A stretch of 64,000 nucleotides of DNA from Leptodontidium sp. MPI-SDFR-AT-0119 (lineage: Eukaryota; Ascomycota; Leotiomycetes; Helotiales; Leptodontidiaceae): the NCBI GenBank assembly GCA_020726505.1, contig JAHLEZ010000002.1:930001-994000 (forward strand), written 5' to 3'. Made by a program: the position numbers and the translations under genes. Position 1 is the first letter of the stretch. Every line of letters starts with the position of its first letter. The notes under the pieces were generated by a model. That model was given only the letters and a program-made list of their open reading frames with translations, was not told where the DNA came from and searched no databases. Below, piece after piece: positions 22,625 to 35,356 of this stretch.

Positions 22625-23327
22625 TCAGTGAGCTGTCTCGAAGTTAGTTTCCACATTAGAAAAGGTGGTTTTCGTAGTTGATGCTTACCATCTGGTTGCG
22701 CAAGAATGTACTCAACGGCCTTGTCGACTATTGAAAAATGTTAGATATGCCCCTTCCTAATTTTCTACTATTCAATCAACATACCACTGTGGATAGCATC
22801 TGCCTCCTTATCTGGGATCTCGATGCTGAATTCCTGTAAAGTGTGTCAGAACCTCGTTGTAGCATTCCATTCCGCTGTTCAAGAACTAACCTCCTCGATA
22901 GCCATCACAACCTCAACAGTATCCAAGCTGTCTAAACCAAGATCGTTCGAAAAGTGAGAAGTAGGCGAAAGCTATATTCCATTAATCCCAGACTTTAAAT
23001 CTGCATTCTGTAGCAACCATACCTTTGAAGGATCGGTGACCTAGATTAAAATTTGTCAGCTCAAGCTCTCCTAAACATTCAAACTCCCCAACATTCGCCA
23101 CGCACCTTATCAAAGTTCTTCAGTAAATCGACTATTCTTCCTTCGACCTCTGGCTTTGCCAATCCTGCGGCGGCAGAATAGCATCTCACGGCTTGGAACG
23201 CAGACGGGGCGAATCGGGATTGTGAGAGTAGGGAGCTTTGGGATGCAGGGCGTGCAATTGCTCCTGATTTCTGGGCCGCCTGGTGGGTAGCACTGCGTGC
23301 TGATCTGAGAAGGGCTGTTCGGAACAT
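22625..23327 (-). CDS. ACP1: Mitochondrial acyl carrier protein / complex I subunit NDUFAB1
   Basis: Matrix acyl carrier for mitochondrial fatty-acid and lipoate synthesis and a structural subunit of respiratory complex I. Six exons: 23327-23106, 23040-23023, 22971-22891, 22833-22785, 22727-22689 and 22632-22625, all in phase, 138 residues. An Arg/Ser/Ala-rich mitochondrial presequence covers about 50 residues. The phosphopantetheine site DLGLDSLDTVEVVMAIEE has the attachment Ser in the DSL motif, and EFSIEIPDKEAD follows. The protein ends in AQPDAH. Two exons are tiny: 18 nt (exon 2) and 8 nt of coding sequence (exon 6). Head-to-head with another complex I gene. Confidence 0.94.
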
Positions 23328-23704
23328 GTTGAAGGGTTGTGGGAGCTTGTGGAGGATGTTTGCTGTGAGAGGTGAGGTAAGTTTGATGGTGTTCGATCTC
23401 AACTGAAGCTCGTTCGGCTCAGAGCTAGCGTATTTTCCTCTGTTCACTCACGTGACTGGTTGGAACTTGAAATGCCTTTTCAAGCCCAAAACGACCATCA
23501 GATATATTCCAAAGTCTGAATAAATGTATGTGTTGTACTTGGAAATAACTTCACAAGTCCATCAGCCAGTTTTGAACCTTTATGTGGCTGATTGAAGCTC
23601 CTCAACGAAAGCCAATCAGACGAGCGTAATTAGTGTGCTCCATCATACATTTGCGACCTTCAGTTCCACCCCTCAGCAACAACACTGCCACGAGCAACCA
23701 CAAT
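23328..23704. promoter_or_regulatory. Shared bidirectional promoter region of two complex I genes
   Basis: 377 bases separate the start codons of the acyl carrier protein gene (minus) and the 23-kDa subunit gene (plus). The two products sit in the same respiratory complex, so co-regulation from this interval is a reasonable inference. No specific transcription-factor site is claimed. Confidence 0.5.
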
Positions 23705-24642
<938 letters not shown>

Positions 24643-26052
24643 GAGTGGAATTTCTTTGTCGGGGCTTACTGCATATTGTACATTGAAGAAAGAGTGTTTA
24701 TAAGTTTAAGACGGCTTTGGCAACACTTTACCGACCTCTCTTTACTATTTTGCCCCCGTGTCCCCTTGAGACCTGCATGGAAATTTGCAAGTTGCAAGTC
24801 AAACAAGAAACAAGACTTCAAGTGAACCTCGTCTTTATGTGCCTGTATAACTCACAACTCATTACATCTCACATCACTGTATCTTTCTTTCCCTCTTGGC
24901 CCTCGTTTATATATACACATATACCGAGACAACTCACATCTCACAAGACCTGTATCTTTCCCTCTCAGAAGATAGCACCAGTTACATTCCCTTCTTCAAA
25001 AAGCAAACCTATTTCATCTTTCAGTTCAGCATAGATAATACGTTATCATAACCACACATTACAGTTTGTAGTATTAATTCTCAATCCAATAAGTCCAAAC
25101 TTGTAAACAGAAAGCAAGCATGTTCATCTAAGTAACAGTTTCTATTCAACTAAAGAAGTAAAGAAAAAAAAACAATGCATGATTCAGATTCACACTATAT
25201 ACGTTCCAACTTCCCGGGAACAGCGATTCAGTAGTTCCAAGTTTCATTCTCCTTGCTTGCGTTGAAAGAGTATGTGGGCGGGTTATAAGTACATTCTTGT
25301 CTGTTGAAATAAGGATATTAGAGAGGTTATGATACCTCCCGAGTTTCCATGTCTAAGGACTTTAGAGGAAGGAGTGGCAATTGCTCGAGGGGCCTTTTGA
25401 TTGATTTCAGTCTGGAGATTAAGGTAGGCATAAGTATGTCACAAATGTGGTGCAAACACGGATTCGGAGATCCGATTTTCCTCTTGACAGCTAACAGCGA
25501 CTGTTTTGAGAACGAATAGTTTCATCAAGTATATTTTACAGGACCATGCAATTGGAAGTCGAGATATTTGGGATTCAAATTCAATCTTTTACTTGAGTTC
25601 TAAACATATCCCAAGCTCATCTTCCAGCTATTGAGTCAAGCCAACGCAAATGCCAATGCAGAATTCGTTGCTTCAGCGAAGCGGCCAGATATCGCCTCGC
25701 TTCTTCTATTTCCGTCTCATCATCTCGAAGGATGGTATGTCTCCTCAGAGGATTGTATAATGCGTCCTTACCTTCGCGCCCCCATATCTCATCTGTGATC
25801 TTCTTCACAGATGGCTCTTCAAAGAGCATTCGTTACAATGTGTGGAGATTGCGGAATCCGAAACCCATAATTAGGTGAATGGACGGCCAGCCCCACCGAC
25901 GCCCCCCCTAAAGCCCAACGCCAAACAACTCTGTGAGGGGAATGAAAGTCTCGTGATAGGATAGGTGCTGGTAGATTGCAGTAGCGATGGCAACTGCTCA
26001 ATATGCACGTAAAAATATGGTACAGCATCAATATAAAAGTGTGGACATAAAA
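24643..26052. other. Mostly gene-free stretch
   Basis: AT-rich, with homopolymer runs near 25.15 kb. It contains one small minus-strand frame (25617-25829, listed separately). No repeat family or RNA gene recognised. Confidence 0.5.
25617..25829 (-). CDS. Possible small protein of 70 residues
   Basis: An ATG-to-stop frame with protein-like composition: acidic and basic residues well mixed, EIEEARRYLAASLKQRI as a possible amphipathic helix, and a Trp-rich end. It could be a real small gene, the remnant of a larger one, or chance. I recognise no family and see no splice partners. Confidence 0.2.
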   Translation of the reverse strand: MLFEEPSVKKITDEIWGREGKDALYNPLRRHTILRDDETEIEEARRYLAASLKQRILHWHLRWLDSIAGR

Positions 26053-27454
26053 TCATGTCTGAGATGTTTGACTGGAAGGGAAATCGTCGAAATTGACATA
26101 ATTGCTCCAGTCATTGTCGAGTCCCGGTGTTTGGCCAGGAGTTGCCTCTTGACCGCTGGTCATGCAAATGGCATCGTTGAAGAAGTCCTGTGGCTGGAAG
26201 CTTAGATCGGATGCCGATGGGGCGAGTGTCGAGTTCAATCCATCGATGCTGGGATGCATCTGTTGCTTGCCGATGCTCGTTGTCTGTGGAAGAGCCTGGT
26301 TGTTGAAATTATAGGCGGATAAATTGTCATTTCCACCCATCATCATAGAAGCATCGTTGAAAGAAAATGTCGATCCAAGTAGTCCAGCAGCATTGCCTGG
26401 CAACGCAGTACTGAATGGTCCATAATTGCCGTTGCTGCTCTGTTGGAAATTACCGGTAGCAGTCTGACTTGGCTGTAGCTGCTGCATCTGATATGGCTGA
26501 GAAAATGATCCCTGTGGGAAAGAGGGCTTTTGCTTTGGGGTGGCCTGCGTTGTTGACATTGGAGTAGCGGGGGTGAACGGCGAGATCGATGCACTGGAAG
26601 TTACAGGCATTGACATCCGTCGATCCAATAGTGATGGCGGGCTGCCTTGGGCTACTACAGGTGACGATTCTTGCTTCACCGATGGTGATGCGAACGAGGC
26701 CGACCTCTGGTCATGACTGAGTCGTGGGCTGGGATATGGAGCCTGCCTGTACTGGTTCTGCTGAGGTTGAGGTGGCTGCATGCTTTGCTGCATGGTCTGT
26801 TGCATCATCGGCTGCTGGTACTGATGTGCTAGCATTGGAGAAGGATATATCCCAGCGTACTGTGTTTGGTACTGCTGTCCTTGTTGAGCATATGAGTTGG
26901 AGATGGATCTCTCGAGCGCTGAGCGCATCGCAACATTGGCCGTCAAATATGCTTCCAACCTGCTGTTGAAGTCGGGGTTGCCGGTCTGCAGATGTGCCGC
27001 GAGCTGACGGTACTGCCTGGGTAATCCATCATCTTCCTCCTCGTACATCTCCTCGTCCATAACATCCTTCTCAGTCACTCGAAGACTTCTGCCTGTCCGG
27101 CGTTTGTGTATCTCGGAAGCTCTTCGCGCAGATTCGACTCGGGCCTCCAAGCTTCGATCACTGCGACGAGAAGCGGCGATATATGCCCGCTCTTGGTTCT
27201 CTTCATGAGTGCGCTCGGTCTGTAAATATCCGTTAGTGTTGTGTTGAGAAAACGAACCTGCGGCAAACAAGTACCTTTACCGGCTTCATTGGCTGCGACA
27301 GTGGAGTCCGTGTCGGAGGCATCGTGGCTCTTGACAAGATAGCTTGGAAGAACGATCTGTCTGCTTTCGATGATGACTTGACTCGTTGAACGATTCAATA
27401 CTTCGCTCTCCAGTGCAAAGGCTTTTTGGCGGTTGGAAAATGTGGTAGGTTGTC
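26053..27454 (-). CDS. Conserved Gln-rich fungal protein, 5' end unresolved
   Basis: The last exon (27219-26053) encodes a highly charged N-terminal block (TERTHEENQERAYIAASRR, then VESARRASEIHKRRTGRSLR). A long Gln/Pro/Ser-rich region follows (about 300 residues, QQPMMQQTMQQSMQ), then an acidic C-terminus (DDFPSSQTSQT). An upstream exon in phase (27258 upward) carries VLNRSTSQVIIESRQIVLPS and SHDASDTDSTVAANEAGK. It joins through a very short 38-nt intron whose branch-like ACTAAC is present. That upstream frame stays open to about 27458 but contains no ATG. The composition suggests a nuclear regulator or coactivator; I cannot name it. At least 435 residues. Confidence 0.7.
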
Positions 27455-30400
27455 TTAGACAGAAACAACGGGAGCGGGGGAAAGTTGAGGTGTATTATTT
27501 AGTCTTAGCCAAACTGTTTTAGAATGGCGGCAGTGAGCTACTGTTGGACCCAGAGTTGACGAGAAATAATTCCAGTATACGAGGGGGAAATCAGAGGGAA
27601 TTGGGTTGGCAAGAGAGAGAGGTGATGGAAGTTCTCTTTGTTGTAGAAGAACAGTATTGGGTGGGTGTGAAGTGTTGGGTTGCGTTGTGTTCTGTCTGAT
27701 GTCTGAGGGTCGATGGAGGTGTACCCGAGGGATTGTGGCTGGATCGGGGAAAGGCAAGTCGCTTAGTTCTGGACTTTTATTTTGCTAGGTTGAGACAGAC
27801 TTCCTTTCGCGACGTCTTGATTATGACTGGAGACTAAGTGATTTCTTCGTCAATGTCAATAACATCAATGGCAATGAAGAGAGTAGTTGCAAAGAGTTTT
27901 TGGCACAGCAAAGGCACCTCTCAAGAATGGGATGGCTGTTGATATAAACGATCTGGATGACTGGCTGGCTGGCCGGCTTGCTCCATAGGTAGCCCCAACA
28001 GGCCAGGCCTTTTCACGCCTCCTGCACGCGTTGCTTGCCCAAGCGGTCATCTCAAATGCCCTCCTTAGGTCTAGCCATCCAACCGTACTAGAATAGCTGT
28101 CATTGGGTAGAGCAAGTGAGTGAGCACATCCGCCCGGCATGTTTTAACCGACCGTGGATTTGGGAGGAGAAAGAGCCAGAGCAGGCAGGCTTACAGATCA
28201 TTTCTGAGACATGGCGATGTGAGAGTACCGAGGGGCTGAGCAGTATCGCTCTGTATCGATCGATATCGGGTGGCGATTTCTGTCAGAGCATCCAGATGGC
28301 CGTTGCCCTTGTCCCCAGCACCAGCTCCCGCAGATCGAGGAAAGACGGCAGGGGATGGGATGGGGATTGGGATTAGGGATGGTGGGGGCCATGCCACCTG
28401 CTGTTTTGCTCCGACTGGTTCAGCCCATTTCTGGCATGGATCAAGATGTTTTAGCTCTAGATCACCTAGATTACCGAGATCTTTGGCCATCCAACCAGCC
28501 CCGATGAAGCTGGATCAACCCTGTTGAGTTTGCTCCTCGAAGCGTTGTTAGCCACATGGAACATGCACCTCTTCCACCCCTCTTCCGAGAAGAAAAGCTG
28601 TGTGTAATTCTCTTACTAGGATGTCATAGGCTTAAAGGCTTTGAATGTTGCTTCTCTGAGGCAAAGCGAAAGCCCGTACCCTTGACAACTTTGTCTTTGA
28701 TACTCTACTGAAGTGATCTCTTATAGTGTTTTGAAGAGTCTAGAAGTCCTGAGACTTAGGGAGGACGCAGAGATGATAGCCTGTGGCAGATACCTGCTTT
28801 CTTACAGTAAACTTCGGCTTCTTGAGTTTTTATGGCGAGTATCGCTAGTACCAGAAGAATTAATTCTAGGGAGGTTAAATACCCCCCATAGCCAGTGACA
28901 AGGTGGCGCACAACAGCGTGGACTCCGTCGCTGGAGATGGCATTTGTGAAACCCGATGCTACTGTAAACCTAAGATCTGCTCTCAAGCAACGCAAATCAC
29001 GACCAAATCGCCAGATCATGTGATTCGTATTCGGGTTGCTCTTTATTGCCCTTCATGCAGACCAATCATAGTCTGTCTGCAGTAAGTAACTGCATTCCCT
29101 TGCGTCAAGCCGTTCTGAGTTTCCGTCGATTTTCTCCTCTTGTTCCATCGCTGCCGTTCCCCCTCCCCACAAGCCGCGGGTGGCAAATGTCCCAAGCCCA
29201 GCCTACTGGATGGATGGCTTGTGACATGAACGCAAACCGGCAGTCAATAACAGCACATGTAATTCGTTATTGCTTAGCAATGGATCAATGACCTTCACCC
29301 ACGAAACAGAACAGATAACTCGTACTCTTGTTCGTGCCAACTGTTTTTCTTTAAGCCCGAACGGATTTCTACCCACGAAGTAAACTCCTTACCTTATTAT
29401 CTCCACACCTCGGGAACCCTATTATTTCTTTCACAGCACAAGATAGGAGCGTTGCTCTCTCACACCGCGTCATACCGTATTTCATGCCCTGGACTAACTA
29501 CCACCGTTGTGGCTAGATAACTTCCAACAAATAAAACATGAACTGTTATCCGGCGCATGGCTTGTTGTCATTACCTTCAGCTTCTTCCTCATACCCCTCA
29601 GCTCTGATTTGGTCTGATCTGGATAGCCCCTGTAAAATTAGCGTGCATCAGCGCACAGAATCCCATGCTTTCACGACATGGGATTTTCGAATCTCAGGAG
29701 CCCGATCTCCGAATAGGCGAGCATGGGGGGCTTCGATCGCACCTTTTTTTGGTCCGAGGCACCGTTATTATTAAAAAGAGGCGTTTATTTCTGCAATTCT
29801 GGAAAACAAAGAATGAACAATACTGGTAAAAGAAAATCGGGCCGGGGGCTATTTGTCACTACCGGTTTTGGCTGTTGGTTGGTTTTACTGGGCTCGTCCG
29901 TCGGCTTTTACCCAGCTCGAGTCCCTGCCTTGGTAGGTGCGGTGCGGTACTGTCCTCTTTCCGATGAGTCGAGTTCTTGCTTGCTAGGTGGCGGATGAGA
30001 GAAAACAGACTCACGTCAGTTTATGGATCCCGAGAATCGAAAGAAGTATATCCGAGATATCTACACAGCTTTTAAACCAGCGAGTGAATTTCTCGATTTT
30101 TGAAGTTGCGCATAAGAACGCCTGATAAGGAATTAGGTAAAGAAAATGGAAGCCTCCTTTCCACTGCGTCACAAGTTACGACCTGGAGTCAACCTACACA
30201 AATACGGGTAGTACGGTCTACATTTATCCAAGCTCTTGTCGGTCATCAAGTGTATCCGAAGTTGAATCATATTTTTGAACAGCCGTTGAATGGCCTCGGA
30301 TAGCACCCGCTATGAAAGCAAACTCTTCTAGTTCAAGGCAGTTCCAGCAAAAGGGAGCCGAGGAGGTAAGCGACCCCCTTTTTAAATCTTGGAAACAATA

Positions 30401-30699
30401 TCTGGCAGAGGGTTTGCCGATGTGTTTTTTCACGTAACATTCATCCTTTCTATCGATTTGAACAGCAGTAATATGAGGTCATTTTACTCCACACTTAGGA
30501 ATATTTTCATCACTGACACCAAACAGTTACCTACACTTTCTTCTAAAAGTTGCTTAGAATACTCCCGTACTAGACATATTAACACAAGTTCACAAATGGT
30601 CTACTTATTCTCACACCAAAGTGCTTTTCTTTTTTACAAATCTCAACAGAGCACTTGCAACCACAGAATGCAGCATACCATCATCAAAGCCTCCAGCAG
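27455..30699. other. 3.2-kb gene-free stretch
   Basis: The longest stretch without a supportable gene. Frames of 60-105 codons occur on both strands but overlap one another and show no domain, membrane or splice pattern. It may hold the missing 5' exon or leader of the Gln-rich gene (nearest minus-strand ATG at 27865). No transposon signature seen. Confidence 0.5.
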
Positions 30700-31878
30700 T
30701 CACACCTCCACCCTCCCATCCTCATCCCCTTCCCCAAACCATCCCTCAAGCTCCATCCACTCCCCCACAAACGCCCCTATGATCACCGCCCAATCACCCA
30801 CAGTCTCTATATCCAAATGCTCCACATCATCCTCAACCGTATGCCAAACAGTTGGGAACTCTTCCGGGATGAGATGCAAAACTTCAACACCACGGTCCAG
30901 AAACGCAATATGGTCATCCAGTATTTTCCCTTCCCAGGAGTCGGGCCTTGGATGTCAAACTGCTGATTTCTCTCTACTAGAAAGTGATGGCTGGGGCGGG
31001 ATTGCAGGAGGTGAAGTGATCGCATGCGTGATTCGATATCAGCGAGCTTTTCATAGAAGATGTGTGCAGATGGGAAGTAAGATGGTATCTTCGGATTAAG
31101 AGCTCCCAAGAGGTTCAATAGAACGAAGAGTGTGATAGAACTGAGTTCAGTCGGGTACTTCGATCCAGGAATATTGAACATCTTTTCCCATTTCGCAGCC
31201 AGGTGTCTGTTCAAAAACATGAGCACTGTCCTCACTTTCTCTGAGGTACCTTCACGTCGGGGCCATACTTAGAGCCATAGGTGAAATCGAAATCATTCCA
31301 TCCCCTCCCAAACCCTTCTTCGCCGTCAAAGAATATAATCTGAATTCCCTGTTCAGACACACAGCTTCTTCGAGAAGTCGCAGTCCACTTCCTACTCAAA
31401 GCTTGGTCTACACACCTTGCTACATGAATCAAGATCGCACAACTCGCTGCACTATCTGACGCCCCGATGAACCCCTCTAATAGAGACCAGCTATCGTAAT
31501 GAGCGGTCAATGTCAACCTACTTATATTACCTTTCCACGCCCCAGGTGGGTCTCGCCTTGCAATGATATTGACAAATGGCACATCCTGGCCTTTCGTGGC
31601 TGGGTTGTTGGCTGTGAAGTGTCGAAGATGACGGACCATGGTGGGAGATGAGAAGTGAAGAAAGATATGATGTGCTGTTGGACTTGAGAGGAGCCTGATG
31701 TGCCAGGGACACGGGAGGTTAAGAAGGGTGCGAGGATAGGTCCAGTTTGAGGATTTAGATCATGCGATCCCCGTGGAAGGAGTTTGAGGGTGGTGTTTGA
31801 GAGGGTTGAATATGCTGATATGCAGGTCGTGAATAGTAAAGGGAGGAGAAGGCATAGATTCGAATGAAGTTTGACCAT
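30700..31878 (-). pseudogene. Glutaminyl-peptide cyclotransferase (M28 fold), frame-broken
   Basis: Secreted zinc enzyme family that turns N-terminal Gln of peptides into pyroglutamate. A signal peptide (MVKLHSNLCLLLPLLFTTCI) is followed by LTLTAHYDSW, then the metal-site segment GASDSAASCA, the DGEEGF acid pair and the C-terminal VWHT histidine box. All expected zinc and catalytic residues therefore persist. One real intron is visible (31268-31207, joining YGSK to HLAAKWE in phase). Two frame breaks cannot be explained by introns: one near 31605-31640, between the TSHLPPW segment and GQDVPFVNI, and one near 30910-30935, before the DDHIAFLDRGVEVLHLIP segment. Either a young pseudogene or two sequence errors. 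Confidence 0.75.
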
Positions 31879-32575
31879 GTCATCAGAAGAAAACAGACCG
31901 CGTTAAACTTGAACTCCAAGAGATCACATAATCAGCAGCATCGTTCCCAACACCCCTTGAACATATGTTTTGACCCTTGATTGAGGGAACTCTACTCCCA
32001 AGTCTCGGGGTGTCTGAACTCGACAGTAACGGCAGTTCGCCGTCACCACAAAGCCACAGCATGGATCTCTTGGGGATGTACAATCATTACACTGTCTAAG
32101 AATTCAAATTTATGATACAGAATTTGCTGATCATGATTTCAAAATGGCCATGTGTTGCGTAACACCATGCAGTTGACCGTTTCCCGGAAGTTTTGAGAGC
32201 ATAACTGAAGATCAGGCATCACAAAATTCCACATAATTCTCAATTGCGCAAGTATGGAGATCTCGATCTCAAGCAGGATGCTGCATACTGTGAGTGTGCT
32301 GGAAACCACAGCGGATACAGTTGGGCTTTCCGGATGGTCAATTGCACTTGCAACGCAAATACCAGGCAGAACGTTGCGTACGACAGTAAAGGACCGGACT
32401 AGGAACTTTAGAACGAGGGCAAAAGAAGGTAATGTCTTGTTAACAAACTACCACTTTAACTTAGGTGAGAACCAGATTTCCACCCCTGGCGTAGGTCCAA
32501 GACCGAGAATCCCATCCATATCAATGCCATACTCAAACGTATGTTACCTCATGCATACAGTCCACCATTGAGTTT
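31879..32575. other. Intergenic
   Basis: 0.7 kb between two minus-strand genes. No gene seen. Confidence 0.55.
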
Positions 32576-33041
32576 TCAAGCCTTGCTAAACCACGTTTTC
32601 AATTCTGTAATATCCTCATCCGACAGTAGATCATTGCCAGTAACGGATTGAATCTAGGAAACGATCCCGTTGTTAGTGCGGATCTTTCAAGTACAAATTT
32701 GAAATCTCGAAATCTCGGCTACGAAGGTACAATTCAAGACAGGTTCGAACTAAGAAGTGGGCAAAAAACTCGGAGACACTCACCATGATATATGCAACCA
32801 AACTACCATCCCCTTGAGCTTTGGCAGTGACAACCTTTCCATCACCATCGATACATCCGAGTTCTTCGAGGATTTCGGTCTTGGATTCAGGAGCTGTGAC
32901 ATAGCGTTTGAGGAGAGCAAGTTCAGAGGCATCGAGAACGGGTTCTGCATCGTCCGCACGTGCGATGATTTCCTTGCTCAGGGTGTGGCTTTCGAACATC
33001 TCACGAGCAGAAGGGCCGGTGTATGTGGTTGCAGAAGCCAT
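32576..33041 (-). CDS. Small acidic protein, function unknown
   Basis: Exons 33041-32784 and 32653-32576 join in phase to 111 residues. No signal peptide or membrane segment. The sequence looks like a small soluble helical protein: AREMFESHTLSKEIIARADD, EPVLDASELALLKRYV, LGCIDGDGKVVTAKAQGDGS and a C-terminal LSDEDITELKTWFSKA. I do not recognise the family. It lies between the broken glutaminyl-cyclase gene and the bZIP-ankyrin gene at the edge of the RiPP-like locus, but nothing ties it to that pathway. Confidence 0.65.
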
Positions 33042-33978
33042 TGTTACTGAAATGATGATCGTCGGGATGTTTCAAGTGAGGTGATTGCGACTAGGCTGTT
33101 GTTGTTCGTTGTTGTGTGAGTGAAAGCTCTCATGTGCAGAGATGATCTTGATTGAGGTAGAAACAGGTAGTTTCCAGCAGAGGAATTTGTCCAAGACTCT
33201 TCTCTGAATTTATGTTGTCCTTCGACGCTCCCTGATTAGTTTGTTTGTTTTGACCGGGGTTTCATCAAGAAATCGCCAACCAACATCTCACTTGCAGACC
33301 AGCGGTGGCTCGATGTCACACCTGGTATCTCCAACCACTCATAGCTTGGCAAATCGTTCTGCCTGCTGTCGGCGTAATATTTGACATCTTAAACATCCAA
33401 CAAAACTCTGTGTTTTATGGGGCAATACGACTTCTGACCTTCCCCTTTTGGCTTGCTTCCTAAGCTTCCTTATCTCCCAGGCAACAGAGTGTCTCTCGAG
33501 TTGCAGTACTGAACCTCGAGCTTCGTCGAGGGTTTCAGGCCGGGCACGAGAAAGCAAAAGTTATCAATTGGTTCTTGCGCCGTGTACTGCTTGTATCACT
33601 TCATTTATTTAGGTGCCATAATGTGCAACCTCGGGCCGGAGGGCTAATCTATTGTCATACCTGGTTCATGGAGAACTCACTGCCTGTGATCTACAAGTCC
33701 TGGCTCTTCAGAGAATAGCACAACAACTTCTACGTCGCTCAAATGGAACTTCATGGCTGTTCTCGGCAGGAAGAGAACAGGATCTAGCAACTGAAATTAA
33801 GGGAGAAGCTTTCCCAGGGCCAACTGTTGGGGCTGTGACACAAGCAAGATCTACGCACTAAACTCCATCAATTTTGAGACAGCAAGTTGACGATCAATTG
33901 AGCACGAAATGAATGATTGATTGGCTTCCTATTCCTCAATTTCCCTAACTCAACGAGACAGACTTTCTGCACTTGATT
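33042..33978. other. Divergent upstream region
   Basis: 0.94 kb between the small acidic protein gene and the bZIP-ankyrin gene. Short frames only. No gene seen. Confidence 0.5.
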
Positions 33979-35356
33979 ATGTCCAAGCCTTCACTTTTAG
34001 CTATATTGAGAGCTTCATGGCATTCGAATCATCCAATGCTATCGATGGTAGTGCGAGATTACGGTAATGGTGGAGGTGGAGCAAACTTCCACTCGGGAAA
34101 CTGCTCCCATACTCAACCAGCTCCCATGGCCTCGCAACAGCCAGAAAAATCAACTTCGAAGGAAAGCGAAGCTAGAGAACGACGAAGAGAGCAGAACCGT
34201 CTAGCCCAACGAAATTTCCGTAAGTACAGCCCTGACCACCAACTACTGAACGGTTGACTTTTAGCTTATCTTGTTTTCCAGGTAAAAGAAGACAGGAGTT
34301 GCAAGCTCTGCGTCGACATGGCAAGCAGAAAGATCATGAAAAGAAGGCACATGATGTCGCGCAGTAATTACAGGTCAATATCTGAACTCAAATGCCCACT
34401 AACTTGATAACAGAACTATAAGCAACATTCGAGGGGGCTCTCAGAGTGGGAAGGTTGCTCTTCAGCAGGATGAACTTGACTTCGATAATTTGTTGCCATC
34501 TCAGTCCGATGATCATCAGTCATCAAGTTGGGACTTTACTCTATTTGGCAACAGTGAGCATACCAGACTTATGGAAGAAGAATGCAGTGCGCCTCTTCAT
34601 TATGTCAATGGCAGCGATGTGCCAGGCAAGGGAATGACTGGTGTTGAAGTTACTTCGTCCTCGGCACAGCTGATCACACCTCCAATGTCGTCACCAGCAA
34701 GTTTCAACGTCATTACAATCCCAGAATCCAGCGACTGCCGGCAACTTAACAGACCCAGGGGAGCTCTTTCGAGGTGTGCTTCTGTATCGCTTGGTCAAAG
34801 TCATGTAAGCCATCTCAACACAGGGGCTTTCCGACAACTAACCACTTCTGAGTCACCTATTTCTATACAGAAATCGAGTTCGGTTGCTAACGCGGTTGCT
34901 CGCTACTCACATTCTAATCCCCTAACTTCGAGTTCCGGTTCTTTCGACTGCATGAAAGAGTCTAGAGAATTCGCAACAATCGAAGTTCACCCTCCCATAC
35001 TCTCCTCACACAAACCCATGACTGGGAAGACGACACTTCACCTATCTACAAAAAGGGGACATGACAAGATCGTCCGATATGTTATTGAATGCGGAGCTGA
35101 GGTGAACTCGGTTGATAGCGCTGGCCGCACTGCATTACATTATGCATCTGCCGGGGGACATGCGGAAATAGTGGGTATCTTATTGGATGCAGGTGCAGAC
35201 ATCGACGCTGTGGATGGGAAAGGATGGACGGCTCTTCATATGGCCGCAGACTGTGGGCACGTGGAGGTCCTGATGCTGCTGGTCAATGATGGCGCGGACT
35301 TGGATGCAACAATTGGACGTTCAAGTAGTGAGAGTGGAAGTGCTGGTGGTTCTTGA
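33979..35356 (+). CDS. bZIP-ankyrin transcription factor, candidate cluster regulator
   Basis: A fungal regulator type combining a bZIP basic region with C-terminal ankyrin repeats. Exons 33979-34219, 34282-34363 and 34414-35356 join in phase to 421 residues. The basic region straddles intron 1: RREQNRLAQRNFR then KRRQELQALRRHGKQ. Three ankyrin repeats lie at about residues 315-410 (GKTTLHLSTKRGHDKIVRY, GRTALHYASAGGHAEIVGIL, GWTALHMAADCGHVEVLMLL). The second donor (GTAATT at 34364) must be used, otherwise the frame hits TAA at once. The start could also be the in-frame ATG at 34126. The gene lies directly beside the RiPP-like precursor and UstYa genes, so a pathway-specific role is inferred. 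Confidence 0.8.

Noticed and set aside
27865..28140. 91-codon minus-strand frame as the missing 5' exon of the Gln-rich gene
   Set aside because: No donor in it joins in phase to the conserved block, and its sequence shows no conserved-looking features.
29640..29720. TTTCGAATCTC resembling a tRNA B box
   Set aside because: No matching A box or foldable acceptor stem at the right distance.
31262..31268. Apparent frameshift in the glutaminyl-cyclase gene near the YGSK segment
   Set aside because: Explained by a normal in-phase intron (31268-31207), so it was not counted as a break.
34367..34372. Apparent nonsense codon (TAA) in the bZIP-ankyrin gene
   Set aside because: The GTAATT donor at 34364 removes it and restores phase, so the gene is intact.
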